Below, piece by piece: positions 7,091 through 14,748 of a DNA stretch of 64,000 bases; within the stretch, counting starts at the first letter, position 1; every line of letters begins with the position of its first letter. Source of the DNA: Streptomyces sp. NBRC 110035 (lineage in GTDB: Bacteria > Actinomycetota > Actinomycetes > Streptomycetales > Streptomycetaceae); assembly GCF_000829695.1 (NCBI RefSeq), contig NZ_BBNN01000027.1:62001-126000 (forward strand), written 5' to 3'. Position numbers and translations under genes: made by a program. Below the pieces are notes generated by a model. It saw only the letters and a list, made by a program, of their open reading frames with translations. It was not told where the DNA came from and did no database searches.

Positions 7091-7759
7091 CTACCTGGTG
7101 GCCATCAGCAGGTATTCGTGCGACCGATTGGTCAGCATCGGGTCGTCACCGCCCGCCGGCCGGTCGTACAGGTGGATGCGCTCGTCACCCAGGGTGAGGT
7201 GGCGTCCCAGCACCCGCGCCGCGTCCCAGGCCAGTGGAACGAACCGGTCGGCGATCCGCCGGTTCTGGACCGCGATCACGGCCCGGGCACCGGGCCGCAT
7301 GGTCTGCGCGATCGCGCCGAACGCCTCGTCCAGCGCGTTGAGGTAGTCGTCGTAGTCGCGCAGCGCATAGAACTGCGCGCCGTCGGTGGCGCCGGTGTCC
7401 AGGTTGGTGCCGAAGTACGGCAGATCGCACAGCACCAGGTCGACCGAGCCTGCCTCCAGCGGAGGCTTCCGGGCATCGCCGCAGATCATCTCCTGTCCCG
7501 GACAGGTCGCCAGCCGCTTGCGTGCGTCCTCGGCACGCTCCTCGTTCACCTCGATGCCGAACCCGCGCCGTCCTTCCGCCGAGGCGGCCACCAGCGTCGT
7601 CCCCCACCCCGCGAACGGGTCGAAGACCAGTTCCCCGGGTGCGCTGAGCTCCCGGATCAACGGCCGCAACTGGCTGACCAGACCGGCCTGTCCCGCCGCC
7701 TCGGGAAGCGCGTACTCCGGGTCCTCACCCCCGAGCACGAGCCAACTGGTAACCCCCAC
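7091..7759 (-). CDS. DNA-methylase-like SAM-dependent methyltransferase
   Basis: 222 residues. Motif I is LVFDPFAGWGTTLVAASAEG near 43-62 and the catalytic motif is LCDLPYFGTN near 109-118, a variant of the DPPY motif of N4/N6 amino methyltransferases. The GTG start at 7759 is the first in-frame start, with an in-frame TGA nine bases upstream; a GAGAGG ribosome site lies about 14 bases before it. It converges on the isocitrate lyase/PEP mutase gene. There is no target-recognition domain of usual size, so it may be a small DNA or RNA methylase, or a cluster methyltransferase acting on a nitrogen of the product. No restriction gene is adjacent. Confidence 0.7.
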   Translation of the reverse strand: MGVTSWLVLGGEDPEYALPEAAGQAGLVSQLRPLIRELSAPGELVFDPFAGWGTTLVAASAEGRRGFGIEVNEERAEDARKRLATCPGQEMICGDARKPPLEAGSVDLVLCDLPYFGTNLDTGATDGAQFYALRDYDDYLNALDEAFGAIAQTMRPGARAVIAVQNRRIADRFVPLAWDAARVLGRHLTLGDERIHLYDRPAGGDDPMLTNRSHEYLLMATR

Positions 7760-8212
7760 CGGACATCACTCATCCTCTCGCTTCCCCGGCTGTGGTCAGG
7801 TCACCGCACGGCGCCGGGAGCGCCATGCTACTCAGCGGGAACACCCGTGCGGGTGATCTTCTGAACTGAAGTCCCCCTCGATCAGGAGGAGTTGACACGG
7901 GGACATACGGGTCCCGGAGAAAGCGGTCCAGGTGGTGAGCGAGGAGCGCAGGCCGAGCAGGCGGTGCACGGCCGGATTCGAGAAGGACGCCGTCGGGCTC
8001 GTCCGTCGTCCTGGCCGACCGGCCCGTCGCTGCAGCTCTGGCGGTACCTCCGCGGGCCGGTGTGCCGAGGGCGGGGACGGAGACGGAGGCCTGACTTCGT
8101 CGTCCGTGTCGGCGGCGCCTCGGGCGGGACCCGGGTCACGGGGCACAGGACCCGAGGCGCCGCCCACCTCCCCCCTCCCACCTCCCATCTCCCATGGCTC
8201 ACGGCTCACGGC
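7760..8212. other. 453-base gap at the cluster boundary
   Basis: No intact gene is visible between the methyltransferase and the isomerase. It holds a transposase OrfA-like fragment from 7932 and, at its right end, a pyrimidine-rich tract followed by three tandem copies of a 7-base unit. Both are listed separately. Confidence 0.6.
7932..8040 (+). pseudogene. Remnant of an IS3-type transposase OrfA
   Basis: From GTG 7932 the frame reads RRPSRRCTAGFEKDAVGLVR followed by RPGRP, matching the start of IS3-family OrfA/HTH_Tnp_1 proteins, whose usual form is RRYTAEFKRDAVALVRSSGRP. Homology fades within about 35 residues; the rest of OrfA, OrfB and the terminal repeats are not visible. It is interpreted as a decayed insertion sequence at the right edge of the ATP-grasp cluster. 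The match is short, so the call is moderate. Confidence 0.45.
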
Positions 8213-8217
8213 TCACG
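8163..8217 (-). repeat. G-tract array and 7-base tandem repeat after the isomerase gene
   Basis: On the minus strand, immediately after and including the stop codon of the isomerase gene, the unit GCCGTGA occurs three times, the last slightly altered. It is followed by five runs of three or more G separated by 1-4 bases (C-tracts at 8191-8193, 8184-8186, 8177-8179, 8170-8175, 8163-8165 on the plus strand). The pattern satisfies the usual G-quadruplex rule. Confidence 0.5.
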
Positions 8218-9058
8218 GCCGGACGTTCTCCGTGAACCTCCGTGCCGTCTCCGCCAGGACCTCGCGGCCGTCGCGGGCCCACAGCGCGTCGTTGAACAGC
8301 TCGACCTCGATGGGACCGGTGTAGCCGGCCGCCTCCACGTACCCCTGCCACTCCTGCATGTCGATACTCCCGTCGCCGATCTGGCCGCGGCCGTTGAGGA
8401 CGCCCTCGGGCAGCGGGGTGGTCCAGTCGGCGAGCTGGAAGGTGTGGATGCGGTCCTGGACGCCGGCGCGGGCGATCTGCGCGGGCGCCGTGTCGTCCCA
8501 CCAGACGTGGTACGTGTCGACGGTGACGCCGACCTGCCGGGCCGGGAACCGTTCGGCGAGGTCCAGGGCCTGGGCGAGGGTGGAGACCACGCAGCGGTCC
8601 GAGGCGTACATGGGGTGCAGCGGCTCGATGGCCAGACGCACCCCGTGCTCCTCGGCGTACGGGCCCAGCTCCGCCAGGGCGTCCGCGATGCGTTCGCGGG
8701 CGCCGCGCAGGTCCCTGGAGCCGGCCGGGAGGCCGCCGGAGACCAGGACCAGGGTGTCGGTGCCCAGGGTGGCCGCCTCGTCGACGGCGCGGCGGTTGTC
8801 GGCCAGGGCCGTGGCCCGCTCGGCGGGATCGATCGCGGTGAGGAAACCGCCCCGGCACAGGGTCGTCACCGTCAGGCCGGCGTCGCGGACCAGTTTCGCC
8901 GCCGCCTCCACGCCGTAGGCCCGGACGGGTTCGCGCCACAGGCCGACGCCGGGGACGCCCAGGTCGCGGCAGCCGTCGACGAGTTCCGGCAGGGACAGCT
9001 GCCTGACCGTCATCTGGTTGATGCTGAAACGCGCGAGAGCGTCGGCGGAGCCGGTCAC
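8213..9058 (-). CDS. Sugar phosphate isomerase/epimerase (xylose isomerase-like TIM barrel)
   Basis: 281 residues. AP endonuclease 2/xylose isomerase-like TIM barrel. Metal-binding residues are recognisable in RLAIEPLHPMYASD (Glu and His), VGVTVDTYHVWWD (Asp and His), HTFQLADW and PIEVELFND (final Glu). The GTG start overlaps the stop of the upstream DUF993 gene as GTGA, so the three genes 11354-8213 form a coupled operon. With a Gfo/Idh dehydrogenase and a DUF993 aldolase-like partner, it likely isomerises or dehydrates an intermediate in catabolism of an unidentified sugar or cyclitol. The preferred substrate cannot be told from sequence. Confidence 0.82.
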   Translation of the reverse strand: MTGSADALARFSINQMTVRQLSLPELVDGCRDLGVPGVGLWREPVRAYGVEAAAKLVRDAGLTVTTLCRGGFLTAIDPAERATALADNRRAVDEAATLGTDTLVLVSGGLPAGSRDLRGARERIADALAELGPYAEEHGVRLAIEPLHPMYASDRCVVSTLAQALDLAERFPARQVGVTVDTYHVWWDDTAPAQIARAGVQDRIHTFQLADWTTPLPEGVLNGRGQIGDGSIDMQEWQGYVEAAGYTGPIEVELFNDALWARDGREVLAETARRFTENVRP

Positions 9059-10206
9059 GAGGTCACTCCGTACAGGTGCAGCAGGGTCCGCATGCGGTCC
9101 TCGGCGAGCTTCGGGTCGGGGAACAGGCCGAGGCCGTCGGCGAGTTCGTAGGCGCGGGCGAGGTGCGGCAGCGAGCGGGCCGACTGCAGGCCGCCGACCA
9201 TGGCGAAGTGGTCCTGGTGGCCGGCCAGCCAGGCCAGGAACACCACGCCCGTCTTGTAGAAGCGGGTGGGTGCCTGGAAGAGGTGCCGGCTCAGCTCCAC
9301 CGTCGGGTCGAGCAGTCCGCGGAAGCCCGCCGTGTCCCCGGTGTCCAGGGCGCGGACGGCCTGGGCCGCCAGCGGGCCGAGCGGGTCGAAGATGCCGAGC
9401 AGGGCGTGGCTGAAGCCCTGCTCGTCGCCCGCGATCAGCTCGGGGTAGTGGAAGTCGTCGCCGGTGTAGCAGCGCACGCCCTGCGGCAGGCGGCGGCGCA
9501 GGTCGACCTCGCGCTGCGCGTCGAGCAGCGAGACCTTGATGCCGTCGACCTTGTCGGGGTGGGCGGCGATGACCTCCAGGAAGGTCCCGGTGGCCGCGTC
9601 CAGGTCGGACGAGCCCCAGTAGCCCTCGAGCGCCGGGTCGAACATCGGGCCGAGCCAGTGCAGGATCACCGGTTCGGCGGACTGGCGCAGCAGGTACCCG
9701 TACATCTCGAGGTAGTCCTCGGGGGAGCGGGCCGCGGCGGCCAGGGCGCGGGACGCCATCAGGATGGCCTGCGCGCCCGACTCCTCGACGAGCAGGAGCT
9801 GTTCCTCGTAGGCCGCCCGCACCTCCTCGAGCGTGCCCGCGGCGAGCTGGTCGGTGCCGACGCCGCAGGCGATGCGGCCGCCGACGGCCTTCGCCTCGGC
9901 GGCGGACCGGCGGATCAGCTCGGCCGCGCCCGCCCAGTCCAGGCCCATGCCGCGCTGGGCGGTGTCCATGGCCTCGGCGACGCCCAGGCCGTGCGACCAC
10001 AGGTGGTGGCGGAAGGCGAGGGTGGCGTCCCAGTCGACGGCGGCGGGCGAGTCGGGGGTCGTGTCGGCGTACGGGTCGGCGACGACGTGGGCCGCGGAGA
10101 AGACCGTACGGGAGGTGAAGGGGGCTCCGGCGGTGACCGCGAGGGGCTCGGTGCGGGGCTCGTAGGTCCGCAGCAGGCCCTGTGCGTCGGGCAGTTCGAT
10201 GCTCAC
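9055..10206 (-). CDS. DUF993 family, dihydrodipicolinate synthase-like aldolase
   Basis: 383 residues. The GTG start overlaps the stop of the dehydrogenase as GTGA. The sequence resembles the DUF993 branch of the DapA/NAL aldolase-like barrel: RHHLWSHGLGVAEAMDTAQR near 64-83, GRIACGVGTDQL near 110, EPVILHWLGPMFDPALEGYW near 172-191, VDGIKVSLLD near 215 (the Lys at the Schiff-base position of class I aldolases), and CYTGDDFHYPELI. The product is cytoplasmic. Members are regularly found with Gfo/Idh dehydrogenases and TIM-barrel isomerases, as here. The operon probably oxidises a sugar, and this protein may cleave the keto acid formed. The reaction is inferred by family analogy. Confidence 0.75.
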   Translation of the reverse strand: MSIELPDAQGLLRTYEPRTEPLAVTAGAPFTSRTVFSAAHVVADPYADTTPDSPAAVDWDATLAFRHHLWSHGLGVAEAMDTAQRGMGLDWAGAAELIRRSAAEAKAVGGRIACGVGTDQLAAGTLEEVRAAYEEQLLLVEESGAQAILMASRALAAAARSPEDYLEMYGYLLRQSAEPVILHWLGPMFDPALEGYWGSSDLDAATGTFLEVIAAHPDKVDGIKVSLLDAQREVDLRRRLPQGVRCYTGDDFHYPELIAGDEQGFSHALLGIFDPLGPLAAQAVRALDTGDTAGFRGLLDPTVELSRHLFQAPTRFYKTGVVFLAWLAGHQDHFAMVGGLQSARSLPHLARAYELADGLGLFPDPKLAEDRMRTLLHLYGVTS

Positions 10207-11354
10207 AGGGCGATCTCCGGTACGTCGAGGCGGCGGCCCTCGGCCGACGACCTCAGGCCCAGCTCGGCGAGCTGGACGCCGCGGGCTCCGGCCAGCAGGT
10301 CCCAGTGGTAGGGGGCGTCGGCGTAGACGTGCCTGAGGAACAGCTCCCACTGGGCCTTGAAGCCGTTGTCGAACTCGCCGTTGTCCGGGACCTCCTGCCA
10401 CTGGTCGCGGAAGACCTCGGTGGCGGGGATGTCCGGGTTCCAGACGGGCTTGGGGGTGGCGGAGCGGTGCTGGACGCGGCAGGTGCGCAACCCGGCCACG
10501 GCGGAGCCCTCGGTGCCGTCGACCTGGAACTCGACGAGTTCGTCGCGGTGGACGCGGACCGCCCAGGAGGAGTTGATCTGGGCGACGGCGCCGCCCTCGA
10601 GTTCGAAGACGCCGTAGGCGGCGTCGTCGGCGGTGGCGTCGTAGGGCTTGCCGTTCTCGTCCCAGCGCTGCGGGACGTGGGTGGCGGTCAGGGCCTGGAC
10701 GGAGCGCACCCGGCCGAACAACTCGTGCAGCACGTACTCCCAGTGCGGGAACATGTCGACGACGATGCCGCCGCCGTCCTCGGCGCGGTAGTTCCAGGAC
10801 GGGCGCTGCGCGTCCTGCCAGTCGCCCTCGAACACCCAGTAGCCGAACTCGCCGCGCACCGACAGGATCCGGCCGAAGAAGCCGCCGTCGATGAGTCGCT
10901 TCAGCTTGAGCAGGCCCGGCAGGAACAGCTTGTCCTGCACCACGCCGTGCTTGATCCCGGCGGCGTTCGCCAGCCGGGCCAGTTCCAGGGCGCCGTCGAG
11001 GCCGGTGGCGGTCGGCTTCTCGGTGTAGAGGTGCTTGCCGGCCGCGATCGCCTTGGTGAGGGCCTCCTCGCGGGCGGAGGTGACCTGGGCGTCGAAGTAG
11101 ATGTCGATGCTCTCGTCGGCGAGCACCGCGTCCAGGTCGGTGGAGACGTGCTCCAGGCCGTGCCGCTCGGCCAGCGCGCGCAGCGCGTGCTCCCGGCGGC
11201 CGACCAGGACCGGCTCCGGCCACAGCACGGTGCCGTCACCGAGGTCGAGGCCGCCCTGCTCGCGCAGGGCCAGGATGGAGCGGACGAGGTGTTGCCGGTA
11301 CCCCATCCGCCCCGTCACACCGTTCATGGCGATACGCACCGTCTTGCGTGTCAC
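10203..11354 (-). CDS. Gfo/Idh/MocA family NAD(P)-dependent oxidoreductase
   Basis: 383 residues, first gene of the operon. The N-terminal Rossmann fold starts with RIAMNGVTGRMGYRQHLVRS and continues to VLADESIDIYFDAQVT. The hallmark catalytic segment is LYTEKPTATGLDGALELA near 113-130, with the EKP motif, and the C-terminal alpha/beta domain contains DMFPHWEYVLHELFGRV. The GTG start at 11354 is preceded by AAGGGA eight bases upstream. Such enzymes oxidise a sugar or inositol hydroxyl with NAD(P). A LacI-type regulator is divergent, with an operator-like palindrome between. Typical family length. Substrate unknown. Confidence 0.85.
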   Translation of the reverse strand: MTRKTVRIAMNGVTGRMGYRQHLVRSILALREQGGLDLGDGTVLWPEPVLVGRREHALRALAERHGLEHVSTDLDAVLADESIDIYFDAQVTSAREEALTKAIAAGKHLYTEKPTATGLDGALELARLANAAGIKHGVVQDKLFLPGLLKLKRLIDGGFFGRILSVRGEFGYWVFEGDWQDAQRPSWNYRAEDGGGIVVDMFPHWEYVLHELFGRVRSVQALTATHVPQRWDENGKPYDATADDAAYGVFELEGGAVAQINSSWAVRVHRDELVEFQVDGTEGSAVAGLRTCRVQHRSATPKPVWNPDIPATEVFRDQWQEVPDNGEFDNGFKAQWELFLRHVYADAPYHWDLLAGARGVQLAELGLRSSAEGRRLDVPEIAL

Positions 11355-11459
11355 GTCGATCCCTTCGTACGCGGTCCCCGCGCGCCGCGCACGCCCCACC
11401 CGGCACGCGTCGGCCGGCGCGTGCCGGGCGACGCGTGACGGGTACTGGTGAACGTCACA

Positions 11460-11473
11460 GCAAGCGCTTTCTA
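11460..11473. promoter_or_regulatory. LacI-family operator candidate
   Basis: The core palindrome AAGCGCTT (11462-11469) within GCAAGCGCTTTC matches the central CG-centred operators of LacI-family regulators. It lies between the divergent sugar operon and the LacI gene, about 105 bases upstream of the dehydrogenase start. Binding by the adjacent regulator is inferred. Confidence 0.6.
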
Positions 11474-11676
11474 TGCCTCTAGAAGCTAGCCTCTGGACGG
11501 CGGTCCGGACAAGACCACGGCGAACCGGACTTGTTCGAGGGGGCGAACAAGTGGGCGCGGGGCCATAGGGTCTGGTCGGGGGCGGGACATCGGGTTCCGT
11601 GCCCGGACATGCCCGGACGCGCCCGGACACCGCGGCCGGCGCCGATACGACGAGATGCGCGACCGGAGGACGAGAG

Positions 11677-12723
11677 ATGACGGTGACCCTGGCGGACGTG
11701 GCGGCCCGCGCGCAGGTCTCCCCCGCGACGGTGTCGCGCGTGCTGAACGGGAACTACCCCGTGGCGGCTTCCACCCGCGAGCGGGTGCTGAAGGCCGTGG
11801 ACGAACTCGACTACGTGCTCAACGGCCCCGCGAGCGCCCTGGCCGCCGCCACCTCCGACCTGGTGGGCATCCTGGTGAACGACATCGCCGACCCCTTCTT
11901 CGGGATCATGGCGAGCGCGATCCAGGGCGAGATCGGAGGGCCGGGCGGACGGGCCGGCGGGGAGAGACTCGCGGTCGTGTGCAACACGGGCGGCTCCCCG
12001 GAACGCGAACTGACGTATCTGACGCTGCTCCAGCGGCAGCAGGCCGCGGCGGTGGTGCTGACCGGCGGCGCCATCGAGGACGCCCCGCACCGGGCGGCGA
12101 TGGACGCGAAGCTGCGCAAGCTGGCGAAGGCCGGGACCCGGGTGGTGCTGTGCGGCCGGCCGCCGGCGCCGGACACCGGGGCGATCGCGCTGACCTTCGA
12201 CAACCGCGGCGGCGGCCGGGAACTCACCGAGCATCTGATCGGGCTCGGCCACCGCCGCCTCGGCTACGTCGCGGGCCCGCAGGAGCGCACCACCACCCGC
12301 CACCGCCTCGAAGGGCACCGGGCCGCGCTCGCCGCGCACGGCATCGAGGAGGACCCCCGCTGGACCGTCCACGGCCGCTACGACCGCCGCTCCGGCTACG
12401 AGGCCGCCCTCGAACTCCTGCGCAGGGACCCCGAGCTGACGGCGGTGGTCGCCGCGAACGACTCCGTCGCGCTGGGCGCGTGCGCGGCACTGCGGGGCTC
12501 CGGACGGAAGATCCCCGACGACGTGTCGGTCGCCGGTTTCGACGACCTCCCGTTCAGCATCGACGCGGTGCCCGCCCTGACGACGGTGCGGCTGCCGCTC
12601 ACCGAGGCGGGGGCCCGGGCCGGCCGCATCGCGATGGGCCGCGAGGAGCCGCCGCCCGGGGGGATCGCCTCCGTGCGGGGCGAGTTGATGGTGCGGGGGT
12701 CCTCGGGGGCACCCCGGGCGTGA
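11677..12723 (+). CDS. LacI-family transcriptional regulator
   Basis: 348 residues. The N-terminal HTH is VTLADVAARAQVSPATVSRV at 2-21 followed by LNGNYPVAASTRERV and the hinge region. The periplasmic-binding-protein-like effector domain begins at DLVGILVNDIADPFFGIM and ends with DVSVAGFDDLPFSIDAVPALTTV. ATG 11677 was chosen because GGAGG lies seven bases upstream and the HTH starts at residue 2; longer GTG/ATG frames lack a ribosome site. Divergent from the Gfo/Idh operon with an AAGCGCTT operator between, so it very likely represses that operon and releases DNA on binding a sugar. A 64-base perfect palindrome follows the stop directly. Confidence 0.88.
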   Translation: MTVTLADVAARAQVSPATVSRVLNGNYPVAASTRERVLKAVDELDYVLNGPASALAAATSDLVGILVNDIADPFFGIMASAIQGEIGGPGGRAGGERLAVVCNTGGSPERELTYLTLLQRQQAAAVVLTGGAIEDAPHRAAMDAKLRKLAKAGTRVVLCGRPPAPDTGAIALTFDNRGGGRELTEHLIGLGHRRLGYVAGPQERTTTRHRLEGHRAALAAHGIEEDPRWTVHGRYDRRSGYEAALELLRRDPELTAVVAANDSVALGACAALRGSGRKIPDDVSVAGFDDLPFSIDAVPALTTVRLPLTEAGARAGRIAMGREEPPPGGIASVRGELMVRGSSGAPRA

Positions 12724-12786
12724 GGGGTCCTTCCCGTGGGCCCGCCCGGGCCGCGCGGCCCGGGCGGGCCCACGGGAAGGACCCCT
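12723..12786. terminator. 64-base perfect palindrome at the LacI stop codon
   Basis: Arms of 32 bases with no loop: the left arm starts AGGGGTCCTTCCCGTGGGCC and the right arm ends GGCCCACGGGAAGGACCCCT, mirrored at 12754/12755. The first base is the last base of the TGA stop. It would form a very stable hairpin (or cruciform) and act as a terminator for readers on either strand; there is no T-run. Confidence 0.75.
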
Positions 12787-12939
12787 GAAGACCGCGGGCC
12801 GGTGTCCGCGCCGGTACCTGTCCCGCGCGGCCGAAGTGCGCGGTCGCCGGCGGCGATGAGTTCCGCCGCTACCGTCGGTCTGTACTTCCGTCATCGCCTC
12901 GGCGGACAGGCGGACAGGCGGACAACAGGAGCGGCAGCC

Positions 12940-13548
12940 ATGCGGATCGTGATCACCGAGTTCATCAGCCTCGACGGTGTCGTGCAGGCCCCCGGCGGAC
13001 CCCGGGAGGACACCGACGGCGGTTTCGCCCACGGCGGCTGGTCGCACGCCTACTTCGACCCGGAGGTCGTCGGCGGCGCCTTCGACGCGGCGCTGGAGAA
13101 GGCCGACGGGCTCCTGTACGGGCGCCGCACCTGGCAGACCATGGCCGAGGCGTGGCCCCGGCAGGCCGGGGACCCCTTCGCCGACCGGATCAACGGCCTG
13201 CCGAAGTACGTCGTCTCCGGCACCCTCGGCGAGTCCGACCTGACCTGGAACAACAGCCGGCTCGTTCCCGCCGGGGAGGCCGTCGCCCGCATCCGGGAGC
13301 TGCGCGCGGCCGAGGGCGGCGACCTCGTGGTGATGGGCAGCCCCACGCTCGCCCGCACCCTGCTGGGCGAGGACCTGGTGGACGAGCTCCGGCTCCTCGT
13401 CATGCCGGTGGTCCTGGGCGGCGGCAAGTCGGTCTTCCCCGTGGACGGCGCGAAGCGCCCGTTCGAGCTGGTCTCGGCGACCGCCGCGAAGTCCGGTGCC
13501 CAGGTGTGCGTCTACCGCCGCGCGACGGAGGCGCACACCGGGGCCTGA
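12940..13548 (+). CDS. Dihydrofolate reductase-like (RibD C-terminal) family protein
   Basis: 202 residues of the DHFR/RibD reductase-like fold found in many copies in actinobacteria. Seen: ITEFISLDGVVQAPGG near 4-19, ADGLLYGRRTWQTMAEAWP near 55-73, PKYVVSGTL near 88, GDLVVMGSPTLARTLL near 126-141 (nucleotide-binding strand) and ELRLLVMPVVLGGGKSVFP near 147-165. ATG at 12940 has AGGAG eight bases upstream. A direct repeat (CGGACAGG, three copies, the last altered) sits just before the ribosome site. Probably an NADPH-dependent reductase of unknown substrate; a single gene, no operon partner. Confidence 0.83.
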   Translation: MRIVITEFISLDGVVQAPGGPREDTDGGFAHGGWSHAYFDPEVVGGAFDAALEKADGLLYGRRTWQTMAEAWPRQAGDPFADRINGLPKYVVSGTLGESDLTWNNSRLVPAGEAVARIRELRAAEGGDLVVMGSPTLARTLLGEDLVDELRLLVMPVVLGGGKSVFPVDGAKRPFELVSATAAKSGAQVCVYRRATEAHTGA

Positions 13549-13676
13549 GGCCCCGGACGGGGCGCCGCCGCCCGCGCGACCGGACCGACGCCCCGCCCCC
13601 GCCCCCGCCCCGAACCCTCGCGCGGCACCGGAGTGGCGCGGAGCGGCGAGGGGGGAGTGACCGCGCGGGTCCCGGG

Positions 13677-13682
13677 TAGGGT
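13677..13682 (+). promoter_or_regulatory. -10 element suggesting a leaderless transcript
   Basis: TAGGGT ends eight bases before ATG 13691 and no ribosome site is present. The TANNNT to ATG spacing is that of actinobacterial leaderless promoters. No good -35 is evident. A C-rich stretch (13590-13613) lies upstream. Confidence 0.45.
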
Positions 13683-13690
13683 CCGTTTTC

Positions 13691-14491
13691 ATGAAGCTGG
13701 CGTTCTCCACCCTCGGTGTCCCCGGCCTTCCGATGGCCGACGTACTGCGTCTCGCGACCGCGCACGGCTATCACGGCGTCGAGCTGCGCGCGCACCCCGA
13801 GGAACCGGTCCATCCCGGTCTCTCCCCCGCCGAACGGGCGGATGTCGCCGCCGAGTTCAAGGCGGCCGGCATCGAGGTCCTGAGCGTCGCGGGCTACACC
13901 AGGGTCGCCGCGCCGGGCGACGACGAGGCCGTCGTCGCGGAGCTCCAGGCCCTCCTCGGTCTCGCCCGCGACCTCGGCGCCCCCTACATCCGGGTCTTCC
14001 CGGGCGGCTCCTCCGAGCAGACCCCGAAGGAGGCCGACGCGACGGCCGCCCGGCGGCTGGGCACGGCTGCCGAGTACGCGGCCGACCTCGGCGTGCGCAT
14101 CCTGCTGGAGACCCACGACTCGCACCGCACCGGCGCCGACGCGATGCGGATCCTCGGCCTCGTGGGCCACCGCCAGGTGGGCGCCCTCTGGGACGTGATG
14201 CACACCTGGCTGGGCGGCGAGCAGCCCGCGGAGAGCCACGCGGCCCTCTCCCCCCACCTCGGCTACGTCCAGGTCAAGGACATCGCCTCCGCCGAGGACA
14301 CCACCCCGCTCCCCCTCGGTGAGGGCATCCTCCCGCTGGCCGAATGCGTGGAGATCCTCTCCCGCCACGGCTGGGACGGCTGGCTCTGCTGGGAGTACGA
14401 GAAGCGCTGGTACGAGAAGGCCGCCCCGCTCCCCGGCCTCCTCGGCCCCGGCCGGGCCCACCTCTCCCGCCTCCTCAACGACTCGGCGTAA
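13691..14491 (+). CDS. Sugar phosphate isomerase/epimerase family TIM barrel
   Basis: 266 residues. Xylose isomerase-like barrel: KLAFSTLGVPGLPMADVLRL at the N-terminus, YHGVELRAHPEE near 29, VRILLETHDSHRTGADAMRI with metal-binding Glu/His near 138-157, VGALWDVMHTWLGG (Asp, His) near 163, VQVKDI near 195 and GWLCWEYEKRWYE with the final Glu near 238. The translation start is supported by the TAGGGT -10 element eight bases upstream (leaderless), not by a ribosome site. It differs clearly from the operon copy at 8213 and has no neighbour that fixes its substrate. Confidence 0.83.
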   Translation: MKLAFSTLGVPGLPMADVLRLATAHGYHGVELRAHPEEPVHPGLSPAERADVAAEFKAAGIEVLSVAGYTRVAAPGDDEAVVAELQALLGLARDLGAPYIRVFPGGSSEQTPKEADATAARRLGTAAEYAADLGVRILLETHDSHRTGADAMRILGLVGHRQVGALWDVMHTWLGGEQPAESHAALSPHLGYVQVKDIASAEDTTPLPLGEGILPLAECVEILSRHGWDGWLCWEYEKRWYEKAAPLPGLLGPGRAHLSRLLNDSA

Positions 14492-14501
14492 CCGGATCCC
14501 G
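14474..14501 (+). repeat. Imperfect direct repeat, copy 1 (gene end)
   Basis: 28 bases spanning the last codons and stop of the isomerase gene (starting CTCAACGACTCGGCGTAACC). A second copy with four mismatches lies at 14655-14682. Between and after them the DNA is a low-complexity CCCACCCGCCGGCCC array. Confidence 0.55.
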
Positions 14502-14654
14502 TCGCCCGGCCATCCGGCGTCCGGCCGGCCCGGCGGGGCCCCGGGCCGCCGGGCGCGTCCACCTCGCGGCCGGACCGGTGCACCCCTCACCCCCTCGCCG
14601 ATCCCATCCACCCCACCCGCGGGCCCTCTCCCGGCCCACCCGCCGGCCCCGCCC

Positions 14655-14682
14655 CTCAACGACCCGGCGCGACCGGCTCCCG
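14655..14682 (+). repeat. Imperfect direct repeat, copy 2
   Basis: Starts CTCAACGACCCGGCGCGACC; 24 of 28 bases match copy 1 at 14474. It lies in the intergenic C-rich tract between the isomerase and the EamA exporter and suggests slippage or duplication of the gene end. Confidence 0.55.
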
Positions 14683-14748
14683 CCCACCCGCCGGCCCGTC
14701 CCCGCCGGCCTCCGGACCCGTCCCCCCTCAACCGCACACCCGGTCACC

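Noticed and set aside
8213..11223. Long fused frames joining isomerase, DUF993 and dehydrogenase regions
   Set aside because: Conserved motifs and GTGA overlaps at 9055-9058 and 10203-10206 show three separate genes in alternating frames.
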